From Spirochaetota bacterium (GTDB lineage: Bacteria; Spirochaetota; Leptospiria; Turneriellales; Turneriellaceae), in assembly GCA_963205035.1 (NCBI GenBank), contig CAUJII010000057.1, forward strand, positions 1-11,742: DNA of 11,742 nt. Reading direction: 5' to 3'. The notes beneath the pieces were generated by a model. The model saw nothing but the letters and a program-made list of their open reading frames with translations. It had not been told where the DNA came from and did not search any database. The position numbers were made by a program, and so were the translations under genes. Shown one piece after another: positions 1 through 6,359 of this stretch (the first letter of the stretch is position 1; each line of letters opens with the position of its first letter).

Positions 1-1
1 A

Positions 2-331
2 GAAGACTACGCGGCAGGCGTTCGCGAGCGAATGTACGCTTGTCTGCTCGAAGTCAACGGGGTTTACAGGCATCGAAAAAAACTCAAGGTCGACGAGGCA
101 CGCGCACTCGATAGCGAGTTCCGCAAACTCAAGCAAGAGTATGTTGCCGCCAAGTCGCAAAAGAAAGCATACGAACCGCGCCTCTTGCAACTTTTGGCGA
201 TGCTCGTCATCCACGCACACCAAACACAAAACTTTGAGAAGTTTGAAGAGTTCCGTTCTGAAATGATTGAAATCGACCATTCGATTTGGCAGACATTCCA
301 ACAAAATAATTTAACACAGGGCGCACCATGA
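2..331 (+). CDS. Hypothetical helical protein, 5'-truncated by the window
   Basis: The reading frame is open from base 2, with no stop before the first ATG at 32, so this is probably the C-terminal end of a longer protein; a start at 32 (99 aa) cannot be excluded, although only a weak GCGAG precedes it. The visible part is charged and predicted mostly helical, rich in Lys, Glu and Gln, with no signal peptide or membrane segment and no catalytic motif I recognise. Its TGA stop (329-331) overlaps the ATG of the next gene as ATGA, which suggests an operon with translational coupling to the barrel receptor downstream. It might be an accessory protein of the receptor system, but nothing in the sequence proves that. 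Family unknown. Confidence 0.6.
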   Translation, partial: EDYAAGVRERMYACLLEVNGVYRHRKKLKVDEARALDSEFRKLKQEYVAAKSQKKAYEPRLLQLLAMLVIHAHQTQNFEKFEEFRSEMIEIDHSIWQTFQQNNLTQGAP

Positions 332-2712
332 AGCAGTGGTTTCGAATAGTTAGTCTCATCGCAGTCTTTTCTCTCAGCGCCGAAGAAAGAGGGCAAGACG
401 GAGTAATTCCCACACGCGAAGCCGAGCACACCCCATCGGAACAAACGGGAGACTGGGTGCTCGACCGCAAAACGTGGGATGAACTGCCCATTGCCGGGCA
501 TGTGGGTTCTATGCTTGAGTTTTTATACCCGGGCGCGGTGGTCGCAAATACCGACACTGGGGGGTTTGCGCGCGCAGAGAATATCCAATTTGGTGTCTTA
601 GGCGAGTCGTACAAATGGCAGCGCTGGTTTTTAAAAGAAAGCGACATCTCGAACCCATCGGCGGCGGGCGAGCCTTTAGTCTATCTACCCTTGCAAGCAC
701 TCTCGCGCGTGTCGCTACGAAAAATAGGCACGCTCTCTGCGGAACGAAACGGCGTCCATTTAGATGTACTCGACGCTAAAAAGAATGCGTCTTTCGGCGC
801 TCTCTCGTTTCCGCTGCCTGTGGGTGGGCCGCATTTCATTCCGCGTGCGGTCGCCGACCGAGAGCCTGCTCAAGATTGGGGCGCTCCCGAATCCTCGCGC
901 GGCTATGCACTCGGTTCTTTTGAAGCGTCGGTATTCAAGAAAATGGGTACTGAAGAAAAGACGTATCTCTTTGCCGATGCGTTCTACGCACGCCGCGCAT
1001 TCAACTCTCTCACACGCCCAGAGAATGCACTCGAAGCGACACTCATGGCGCACACGACGCCGCAATGGATGCCGAACGATTCTCTCAATTTTTTTGTTCA
1101 GGCCCGCTCGCGCGAAAACCAAGGCGTGGAGTTTTTTGAAGCGCAGCGTGAAACAATGCAAAAGAGTCGCACCTCTGGCCTGTTTCAATATAGCTTCGCG
1201 TCGGATAAAGCGCAAGGTGCGCTCGCCCTGGGTTATGCATTCAATTCTCTTGCTGCGCGGAGTACATCTTTAGATCGCTCGGCAGTCGATAGTCTCATTA
1301 CGCCACCTGCGAGCTTTCCACAAAAAACACACACAGCATTTGTTGATGCCTTGGGATTCAAACGGATAAAAAAAGAAAATTTCGATATCGAGTATGGCGT
1401 TCAATCGCGTTTGGAATTCGAGCACAAAACGACGTGGAGCGAAAACAACTTTTTCACAGAAAGTCTTTACGGTATCCCTTTAAGTCTCACGCGGTTTGAC
1501 GCAGATGCAAGAGAAGCTAACGCCCTCTTGCGCTGGCAGCCTTTCGTGCGTCTTGTGCATCAGAAAGAACGCAGCGAATATAGACTCATGACCAATGCAC
1601 ATATCGATTGGGGAATGACCGATAGGGGCACGCGTTTGGGGTTTATCCACCCGGCTCTTGCGCTCTCGGGAAAAACATTTCTCGGCACTTCGTCTTTTTT
1701 TATCGGCGGCGGCGCATTGCACGATACGCTGGGATTTTCCTTGCAAGAAATCTCGTTTCTAAACCAAGACTCTCTTTCAGGAAAACGATTTTTGTGGAAC
1801 GACGCAAACTCCAACGGTCGCGCCGAAGACAGCGAACTGAGTCAAGGGGAGCGTACGGGGGGTGCATACCACTCCAAATCGGGCACACTGCAAGCGCCGC
1901 AGAAAGAAGAACTTCACCTCAACTTCGGCTATGCCCCCGCAAACGCATGGCGGTTTGAATTAAATTTCAACGGCCGCCTTTACCGCCAGCTTTTTGAAGT
2001 GCGCTACAAAGACGCCTCGTCGCCGATCTTCCCCCAAACCTCGATAAACAATTTGACGCTCTTCAACAAGACGCAAACCGGCAACGAAGAGTATGTGCTG
2101 ACGAACTCCGATAAGCCTGCGTATTACCTTCACATGGAGATTGCAGTCCTCAAGACGAACGACCAAAGCCCGTGGATTTTTTCAGGTACTGTAGGAGCCT
2201 ACTTTTCCGCCGGATATGCGCCTCAAGGTTTGGGAATGTTTTACAACGACCCCGGAGCCTATAACGAGACGACAGCCGACCCGAACTTCCGCGAGAACCG
2301 CTTTGGTCGCTTCGACAACGACCGAGGTTATATCGGTAAAGTTATCTTCGGCAGAAGGTGGCTGAATTTTTTGAGCATTACAAACGTTCTACGTTACCGC
2401 GACGGCGAATCTCTCGCGCCCTATTCCATTGTAACAGGCCTGGCGCAAGGCCCGATACTCGTGCCAACCCAGGAACGCGGCGGAGGGTTAGAAGGCATCG
2501 GACGGCATACTTACTCGCTCGCTTGGGATGTCCGCGTACGCATCGACACGACAATCTCAGGGAACAAAGCTTGGTTTTTTCTCGACATCTATAACCTGTT
2601 GAACTCGCGCACCGAGCTTGCCGAATATCCGCTCAAAGGCACGGCATTCCGCGACCCGGTCGAACAAGGCATCCAGCGCACACTGCGTGTCGGCTGTGGG
2701 ATGAATTTTTGA
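328..2712 (+). CDS. TonB-dependent receptor-like outer-membrane beta-barrel protein
   Basis: This 794-aa protein starts with a short signal peptide (K2, R6, hydrophobic core 7-17, probable cleavage after A18). Residues about 40-130 look like a degenerate plug domain, with the run ELPIAGHVGSMLEFLYPGA and alternating polar/hydrophobic strands. The rest is long, rich in Tyr, Phe, Asn and Arg, alternates in the way of amphipathic beta strands, and ends in Phe (GCGMNF), the usual C-terminal signature of outer-membrane barrels. Length suits a TonB-dependent receptor (about 650-900 aa). I see no convincing TonB box and no N-terminal carboxypeptidase-like domain, so it may be a divergent receptor or a non-TonB barrel. 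Residues 492-503 (DANSNGRAEDSE) resemble a calcium-binding loop on an extracellular segment. The start shares ATGA with the preceding stop, which implies co-expression. The substrate is unknown. A candidate intrinsic terminator follows 27 nt after the stop. Confidence 0.7.
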   Translation: MKQWFRIVSLIAVFSLSAEERGQDGVIPTREAEHTPSEQTGDWVLDRKTWDELPIAGHVGSMLEFLYPGAVVANTDTGGFARAENIQFGVLGESYKWQRWFLKESDISNPSAAGEPLVYLPLQALSRVSLRKIGTLSAERNGVHLDVLDAKKNASFGALSFPLPVGGPHFIPRAVADREPAQDWGAPESSRGYALGSFEASVFKKMGTEEKTYLFADAFYARRAFNSLTRPENALEATLMAHTTPQWMPNDSLNFFVQARSRENQGVEFFEAQRETMQKSRTSGLFQYSFASDKAQGALALGYAFNSLAARSTSLDRSAVDSLITPPASFPQKTHTAFVDALGFKRIKKENFDIEYGVQSRLEFEHKTTWSENNFFTESLYGIPLSLTRFDADAREANALLRWQPFVRLVHQKERSEYRLMTNAHIDWGMTDRGTRLGFIHPALALSGKTFLGTSSFFIGGGALHDTLGFSLQEISFLNQDSLSGKRFLWNDANSNGRAEDSELSQGERTGGAYHSKSGTLQAPQKEELHLNFGYAPANAWRFELNFNGRLYRQLFEVRYKDASSPIFPQTSINNLTLFNKTQTGNEEYVLTNSDKPAYYLHMEIAVLKTNDQSPWIFSGTVGAYFSAGYAPQGLGMFYNDPGAYNETTADPNFRENRFGRFDNDRGYIGKVIFGRRWLNFLSITNVLRYRDGESLAPYSIVTGLAQGPILVPTQERGGGLEGIGRHTYSLAWDVRVRIDTTISGNKAWFFLDIYNLLNSRTELAEYPLKGTAFRDPVEQGIQRTLRVGCGMNF

Positions 2713-2738
2713 GGGCGCGGGATAAATCAGGTGGGGCC

Positions 2739-2763
2739 ACGGCGAAAATTTTTGCCGTCTTTT
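2739..2763 (+). terminator. Candidate intrinsic terminator of the receptor gene
   Basis: ACGGC (2739-2743) pairs with GCCGT (2754-2758) around an A4/T5 centre that extends the stem, and CTTTT follows (2759-2763). It lies 27 nt after the TGA of the barrel gene. It is part of the larger nested inverted repeat, so it may work as a terminator, as an arm of a mobile element, or both. Confidence 0.5.
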
Positions 2764-2780
2764 AGAGTAACTATTCCGTG

Positions 2781-2850
2781 AAAATCACGAGCAGGTTGCA
2801 AACCGTTTTGCGAGGCTTTTCTAAGAGGAAAAGCCGGCGCTCGTGATTTT
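2781..2850. terminator. Candidate bidirectional terminator stem
   Basis: AAAATCACGAGC (2781-2792) and GCTCGTGATTTT (2839-2850) form a perfect 12-bp inverted repeat. The A-run and T-run at the outer ends give a U-tract on transcripts from either strand, as expected between convergent genes. The 46-nt loop is unusually large but folds into two smaller hairpins. It forms the core of the 201-bp element. Confidence 0.45.
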
Positions 2851-2947
2851 ATATAGCGTTCGAGGCAAAATTTTTTGCAAAACATACCCTCCCACTTGAT
2901 TTATCCCGCGCCCAGTTTCTGATACGCGTCTTGCGTTTGCGAATCGA

Positions 2948-3991
2948 CTATTCTTTCGCCTGCGCTTTCATCTCTTCCCAGGTTTTCATAAGCTGGTCGG
3001 CTTCACTCTTCGAACCCAAGAAACGGAGCAAATAATGATACTCCGGTACAAAGAACGGAAACTCCGGCGCGAACTCTTGAAAACGTATTTCTTTGTAATA
3101 CGTCAACTGATCGCGGATGCGTTTATCGCGCCCGCTGAGAGAACCCAAAGTATAGAGCGCAATATCTTTCGCGAACGCGTCCGCTGAATTTTTTGCGAGC
3201 TCTCGCAGAGAAGATACACCCAAAGGAGAGTTTCCCGAACGCAAATAATAGACACTCTTTGCATACGTTGCAACTGAGGTGCCATAAGAAGCTTTCAAGA
3301 GATCGAAGTCCGGGGTCTCTTTCGCAAGACCCGCTTGCATTAGATGCCATGCGGGCATTTTCTTAACCGCCGGAGCAAGAAGAGCCGCCTCTTCGGCGCT
3401 CTGCCACCACGGCCTTGAACCCAGGAGGTAGACGTCCAACTGATTTTCATAGAGCTTTTGCGCCATCGCCGCAGGAAGTCCCAAAGCGAGAGCGCGTCGC
3501 CCTGTTAGAAGAGCCTGTTGCCAAAGTTTCTCGTCGATTTCTTTCGGAAATTTGGGTTTCGATGCGAAGTCGCGGAATAACAACTCGACAAGAGCTTGAG
3601 GCGAGTCTGCCACACTGCGGCGTACTAATTCATTCAAGACAGAAGCTTCGTGATAAAAAAGGATTGGGTCGTCGCCGTGATCTTTTTGAAGCGTATGCGC
3701 AAGCGATAAAAAATCTTCAACCTCTGTGGGGACCTCGTGCACAAACGCATTTTCATTTCTGTTCTGCCGGGGCAAGTTCTGGATTGCCTTCAAAGCCTCT
3801 GTATGTGCCCGCTCAATTTCGGAGTATTTATTCTCTCTGAAGTAATAAAGAATTCGAGGTGAATTCAATACGACATAATAGACGAATGCCCCCGCAGCGA
3901 CCACAAGAAGCAAGATGAAAATGTATGTGAAATAGCGACTCTTGTCGCGCTTTACCGTTTTGTTGTGGATACTAAAATCATACGCCCGCAT
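2948..3991 (-). CDS. Hypothetical membrane-anchored helical protein
   Basis: This 347-aa protein has a basic cytoplasmic N-terminus (KTVKRDKSR, about residues 11-19) and one strongly hydrophobic segment at about 20-42. By the positive-inside rule the remaining 300 residues lie in the periplasm. That part is almost entirely helical and reads like degenerate TPR-type helix pairs (repeated Ala/Leu/Tyr spacing, for example LFYHEASVLNELV and YAKSVYYLRSG), although I cannot assign a TPR family with confidence. There is no enzyme motif. The ATG at 3991 lies inside the end of the upstream gene (14-nt overlap, different frame), so the two are probably translated together from one leftward transcript. 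The stop is 34 nt from the inverted-repeat element that likely ends transcription. A role in envelope assembly or protein-protein scaffolding is possible but unproven. Confidence 0.7.
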   Translation of the reverse strand: MRAYDFSIHNKTVKRDKSRYFTYIFILLLVVAAGAFVYYVVLNSPRILYYFRENKYSEIERAHTEALKAIQNLPRQNRNENAFVHEVPTEVEDFLSLAHTLQKDHGDDPILFYHEASVLNELVRRSVADSPQALVELLFRDFASKPKFPKEIDEKLWQQALLTGRRALALGLPAAMAQKLYENQLDVYLLGSRPWWQSAEEAALLAPAVKKMPAWHLMQAGLAKETPDFDLLKASYGTSVATYAKSVYYLRSGNSPLGVSSLRELAKNSADAFAKDIALYTLGSLSGRDKRIRDQLTYYKEIRFQEFAPEFPFFVPEYHYLLRFLGSKSEADQLMKTWEEMKAQAKE

Positions 3992-4679
3992 TTTCTACTC
4001 GAAAGGTTTCTAAGACCTTGCGGATGCTTTCGGTTTCTTCCATAAAGAGTAAAGCAACGGGCTGTTTTGACCTGAAAGTTAGCGCGATGCAATTAGGATA
4101 AAACCCAATCGTTTTGAGAAGCGATAAAGGAAAACGCTCCTGACCGCTGGTGTGGTCAAAATAAAACCCAAAGCCGTCATAAGAAAAAACACCGCGCCCG
4201 AAGCGGCGGATCCCACTCACCTCGTTCAAATCGAACGCTGCAAGAGACCCTGCGCCATCGTAGACATTCTTATCGCTCGAATCTAAATACAGGTGAGCAA
4301 ACCGTTCAAAAAGCCGTGGATTTGTTTGCGCCACGCTGACGGCGACCGGGGAGACAGGCTGAGCGGCAGGCGAAACTGCGGGCTTATCCTGCACAAATTG
4401 AAACGGCCCAGGCGGGGCAGAATGCTGCACCGGCGCCGCATAAACAGGTGTGCGCAGGATAGTTGGTTCGTCCTGTGGCGCGTTTTGTGCCGGTGCTAAC
4501 GGAGTCGACAGACTGGAACTCTTAAACGCACTTTCGGCAGCCACCTTCTCGGGAGCGCTCGAGTTCAAGCTGCGGCCCAGAACGGCCATTTGCCCTCGCT
4601 TGTCTTGCCCTTGAAGCAAGATGCCTGCAACGACAAGCAGAACCCCTATGCCTAAAAATAGAAATGCTATGTATTCCAC
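3978..4679 (-). CDS. Hypothetical protein: N-terminal membrane anchor, Ala/Pro linker, C-terminal globular domain
   Basis: This 233-aa protein begins at a GTG; an in-frame stop lies seven codons upstream, and the next Met would remove the membrane helix. No strong ribosome site is visible. Residues 3-22 form a transmembrane helix followed by basic residues (QGQDKRGQ), which by the positive-inside rule places the C-terminus in the cytoplasm. Residues about 40-118 are a low-complexity linker rich in Ala, Pro, Ser and Gln. Residues about 120-233 form a compact domain of alternating strands (GVFSYDGFGFYFDH, CIALTFRS, VALLFMEE) with a final helix, which is reminiscent of a PH-like fold; this is a guess from pattern only. 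It overlaps the next gene by 14 nt, so the two products may act together at the inner membrane. It is transcribed divergently from nuoE. Confidence 0.65.
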   Translation of the reverse strand: MEYIAFLFLGIGVLLVVAGILLQGQDKRGQMAVLGRSLNSSAPEKVAAESAFKSSSLSTPLAPAQNAPQDEPTILRTPVYAAPVQHSAPPGPFQFVQDKPAVSPAAQPVSPVAVSVAQTNPRLFERFAHLYLDSSDKNVYDGAGSLAAFDLNEVSGIRRFGRGVFSYDGFGFYFDHTSGQERFPLSLLKTIGFYPNCIALTFRSKQPVALLFMEETESIRKVLETFRVENAGV

Positions 4680-4740
4680 GGTTTTATTATCGTGGAGTTA
4701 TGTCGTTTCTTTTAGCACGATTTTTGGAGCTCCTAACTAT

Positions 4741-4755
4741 GCGGAACGCTTCCGC
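4741..4755. promoter_or_regulatory. Hairpin in the divergent intergenic region upstream of nuoE
   Basis: The 132-bp region 4680-4811 must carry promoters for the leftward operon and for nuoE. I cannot point to convincing -35/-10 pairs. The clearest structure is GCGGAA/TTCCGC around a 3-nt loop, followed on the plus strand by CCCCTTTTG, 56 nt before the nuoE ATG. It may be an operator or a weak attenuator. Confidence 0.25.
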
Positions 4756-4811
4756 CCCCTTTTGCTCGCCACCACATCCCCCGTTTTGGGAGGGTCGCCG
4801 TAGGAATCTTT

Positions 4812-5300
4812 ATGTCGACGTATGTATTTTCTCCCGCCATGGAAGCGAGGTTTCAAGATTTGGAGAAGAAATTCCCCAAGAGAACTTCGCTGGTCTTGTG
4901 GTCGCTCCACCTCGTTCAAGAAGATATTGGATATATCAGCCCCGAAGGTGTCGACTATGTCGCCGAACGTGTCGGCGTTTCGCCGTCTTGGATAAAAGGC
5001 GTTGTCTCGTTCTATTCCATGTTCCGTGAGAAGCCTTACGGAAAATACCATCTGAACGTCTGCAGCAATCTCATGTGCCAGCTTGCGGGCTCCGACCAAA
5101 TCGAAGCGTGCATCAAAGAAAAATTGGGCATCGACGACGGGCAAACTACCCCCGACGGCATGTTTACCTACACGAGACAAACGGAGTGCCTCGCAGCATG
5201 CGGGTTTGCTCCGGCGATGCTCGTTAACGACGATTTCTACGAACTCCTTACCCCCGAAAATATCACGCGGCTCATCAACGAACTTCAAGCAAAGGGTTGA
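4812..5300 (+). CDS. nuoE: NADH-quinone oxidoreductase subunit E (complex I 24-kDa subunit)
   Basis: This 162-aa protein matches NuoE in length and order of motifs. The N-terminal helical part carries the conserved LHLVQEDIGYIS stretch (about 32-43), then the SFYSMF motif and the thioredoxin-like [2Fe-2S] domain. The four cluster ligands are present with canonical spacing: C84 and C89 (C-x4-C, CSNLMC) and C126 and C130 (C-x3-C, CLAAC). The family's role is to hold the N1a cluster in the NADH-oxidising arm of respiratory complex I, on the cytoplasmic side of the inner membrane, beside NuoF and NuoG. The ATG at 4812 is supported by AGGA at 4802-4805, spaced 6 nt. NuoF normally follows directly; here the next features are tRNA genes, so the remaining nuo genes must lie elsewhere or the operon is broken at this point. 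Confidence 0.92.
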   Translation: MSTYVFSPAMEARFQDLEKKFPKRTSLVLWSLHLVQEDIGYISPEGVDYVAERVGVSPSWIKGVVSFYSMFREKPYGKYHLNVCSNLMCQLAGSDQIEACIKEKLGIDDGQTTPDGMFTYTRQTECLAACGFAPAMLVNDDFYELLTPENITRLINELQAKG

Positions 5301-5338
5301 CGGACTGATTCAATTACCGGTTTTTCCTTTGCATTATT

Positions 5339-5411
5339 GCTGCCTTAGCTCAGCCGGTAGAGCATCTGCCTTGTAAGCAGAGGGTCGTCAGTTCGATTCT
5401 GACAGGCAGCT
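5339..5411 (+). tRNA. tRNA-Thr (anticodon UGU)
   Basis: This is a 73-nt cloverleaf. The acceptor stem GCTGCCT pairs with AGGCAGC and the discriminator is T5411. The D-arm is GCTC...GAGC. The anticodon stem TCTGC/GCAGA (5365-5369, 5377-5381) encloses the loop CTTGTAA with anticodon TGT at 5372-5374. The T-arm is GTCAG-TTCGATT-CTGAC. CCA is not encoded. It lies 38 nt after nuoE and just upstream of tRNA-Tyr. Confidence 0.95.
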
Positions 5412-5413
5412 AA

Positions 5414-5512
5414 CAGACGTCAGAATACCGAAGACGGATGGCTGAAAGATACTGTGGCCGTACTTGCCGCATGGATTGAATCTGTCCTCTGTCTTCTGAT
5501 TTCTGTCCTCTG
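5414..5512. repeat. Imperfect inverted repeat filling the spacer between the two tRNA genes
   Basis: Arms 5414-5445 and 5481-5512 are complementary at 23 of 32 positions without gaps and are separated by 35 nt. The right arm is itself internally repetitive, with TCTGTCCTCTG occurring twice (from 5481 and about 5502) around GTCTTCTGATT. This style of purine/pyrimidine-biased sequence recurs between genes in some bacteria, so it is probably a copy of a dispersed intergenic repeat. It will also affect folding and processing of a tRNA-Thr/tRNA-Tyr precursor. Confidence 0.55.
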
Positions 5513-5514
5513 AC

Positions 5515-5597
5515 GGGTAGGTGGCCGAGTGGTTAATGGCGCCAGACTGTAAATCTGGTCTCTCCGGAGTACGATGGTTCGAATCCATCCCTGCCCA
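5515..5597 (+). tRNA. tRNA-Tyr (anticodon GUA)
   Basis: This is an 83-nt class II tRNA. The acceptor stem GGGTAGG pairs with CCTGCCC with one T-G wobble, and the discriminator is A5597. The anticodon stem CCAGA/TCTGG (5542-5546, 5554-5558) encloses the loop CTGTAAA with anticodon GTA at 5549-5551. A long variable arm (TCTCTCCGGAGTAC) precedes the T-arm GATGG-TTCGAAT-CCATC. CCA is not encoded. The accessory region begins directly after it. Confidence 0.95.
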
Positions 5598-5620
5598 CAT
5601 TGTTGTACGTTCTCGAACTT

Positions 5621-5646
5621 TCTTTGAGAGAGAGAATGGTCTTTGA
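5621..5646. promoter_or_regulatory. Two TCTTTGA boxes upstream of the DUF6933-like gene
   Basis: TCTTTGA occurs at 5621-5627 and 5640-5646 (19 nt start to start), with a GAGAGAGA run between. The second box ends 20 nt before the chosen ATG. The same heptamer occurs four times ahead of the methyltransferase gene, which suggests one regulator could bind both places. Functional assignment is inference. Confidence 0.3.
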
Positions 5647-5666
5647 AATGGGGAGACCTTCACGAG

Positions 5667-6251
5667 ATGCTGATCAATTTCACCCAGAAAGCCATACAAG
5701 AACTTGAAATAAAGAAACAACTGCTTGATCGTGAGGCACCCGAAGTAAGCGCAGAAAGCGATGAACATACGTGGTATTGTGGCGATCTAGAAGTATATTC
5801 TGATGCCAGTGCAATTTTAGTTGTTCATAAGCTGACTTGCTTCAGTTTCCCTATCATCTGCAAGAATCCTAAGGGAGACCAGGTTGAAGATCTTATTCGG
5901 GATAGCCTGCTGAAAACGCTCATGAACTATGAGCTACCCGGGCCGCAGATCGACCGCTTCATGAAAGCCAGCGAAGTCATGCACTTTGTGAAAGGGGATA
6001 ACAACAGGCGCCTACTCGGCATCATGAGCTCCATGAAAGCAAAGGTTCAACACATGGTCGATTATGCGCGTAACAAGGACCGTGACGAGAATTGGTATGA
6101 CATCATGCTGACCGTGAACAGCATGCCTTGTGGCGGACCACACCATATTTTTCCAGAGGAAGAATTTGTGAAGCGGTATGGTGGCAAGACCTTGGGTAGG
6201 GACAATACAAACGAGTGGATTTCAGAAATTATGAAAAATCATGAGGACTGA
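5667..6251 (+). CDS. DUF6933-like protein
   Basis: This 194-aa soluble protein has no signal peptide or membrane segment. I chose the ATG at 5667 over the in-frame TTG at 5643. The N-terminus MLINFTQKAIQELEIK then matches how DUF6933 proteins begin as I remember the family (ML/I-I-x-C/F-T-K-K-x-x-x-E-L), and GGGGAGA at 5650-5656 lies at an acceptable distance. The body also follows that family: a short beta hairpin with a Trp (HTWYCGDLEVY, about 34-44), a strand VVHKLTCFSFPIIC, a helix around DLIRDSLLKTL, then EVMHFVKGDNNRRLLGIMSSM. Function is unknown, and I see no catalytic motif. It is the first gene after tRNA-Tyr and leads into the restriction-modification genes, so a defence-linked or regulatory role is possible. 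An alternative is an unrelated passenger gene. Confidence 0.6.
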   Translation: MLINFTQKAIQELEIKKQLLDREAPEVSAESDEHTWYCGDLEVYSDASAILVVHKLTCFSFPIICKNPKGDQVEDLIRDSLLKTLMNYELPGPQIDRFMKASEVMHFVKGDNNRRLLGIMSSMKAKVQHMVDYARNKDRDENWYDIMLTVNSMPCGGPHHIFPEEEFVKRYGGKTLGRDNTNEWISEIMKNHED

Positions 6252-6282
6252 AGACAAGAATTGAACTGGTGGCCTTGATAGT

Positions 6283-6302
6283 TATGGTGCCTCGGCACCG
6301 TA
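6283..6302. promoter_or_regulatory. Hairpin between the DUF6933-like gene and the restriction gene
   Basis: An 8-bp stem can form (TATGGTGC with GCACCGTA, one T-G wobble) closed by CTCG. Only ATTTC follows five nt downstream and there is no true T-run, so a strong intrinsic terminator is unlikely; a weak terminator or an mRNA-processing structure is possible. The rest of the 105-nt gap (6252-6356) shows nothing clear. Confidence 0.3.
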
Positions 6303-6347
6303 GCCATTTCACAGAATTTCTTGCCTCCCAAAATCCCATCACGAAAT

Positions 6348-6359
6348 AGGATAATCGTG
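6348..6359 (+). promoter_or_regulatory. Ribosome binding site that selects a GTG start for the restriction subunit
   Basis: AGGA at 6348-6351 is followed after 5 nt by GTG at 6357. A TTG at 6321 in the same frame has no comparable site. The 12 residues between the two starts are not part of the conserved N-terminus (DTFFNEPILNSPYEYPSRHW), so GTG 6357 is preferred. Confidence 0.6.

Larger units (their letters stand above)
2713..2913. repeat. 201-bp nested inverted-repeat (MITE-like) element between convergent genes
   Basis: The outer arms 2713-2735 and 2891-2913 are complementary over 23 positions, 22 Watson-Crick plus one G-T pair (2730/2896); each outer end is GGGCGCGGGATAAATCA or its complement. 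Inside lie two A/T-centred near-palindromes (2739-2758 and about 2865-2878) that also resemble each other's complement. Further in is a perfect 12-bp inverted repeat (2781-2792 with 2839-2850), and within that two hairpins: GCAAA/TTTGC, and GGCTTTTC (2814-2821) with GAAAAGCC (2828-2835). The element begins directly after the TGA of the receptor gene and ends 34 nt from the stop of the converging gene. No clear target-site duplication is visible. It may be a miniature transposable element, a structured RNA, or an elaborate bidirectional terminator. Confidence 0.75.

Noticed and set aside
764..1273. Overlapping plus-strand ORF of 169 aa inside the receptor gene (and the opposite-strand ORF 760-1215)
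   Set aside because: Arg-rich composition typical of a frame-shifted shadow of a real gene; no homology pattern recognised.
3415..3840. Plus-strand ORF of 141 aa opposite the 347-aa membrane protein
   Set aside because: Lies wholly antisense to a better-supported gene, with no ribosome site or recognisable domain.
5388..5768. Minus-strand ORF of 126 aa containing MDSNHR...ERPDLQSGAINHSAT
   Set aside because: It is the antisense translation of the tRNA-Tyr gene plus the spacer repeat, a well-known spurious ORF type.
6252..6356. tRNA-like remnant (GTTCAATTC on the minus strand, GGTGCC hairpin)
   Set aside because: Acceptor and T-arm stems do not pair; only one hairpin is supported.
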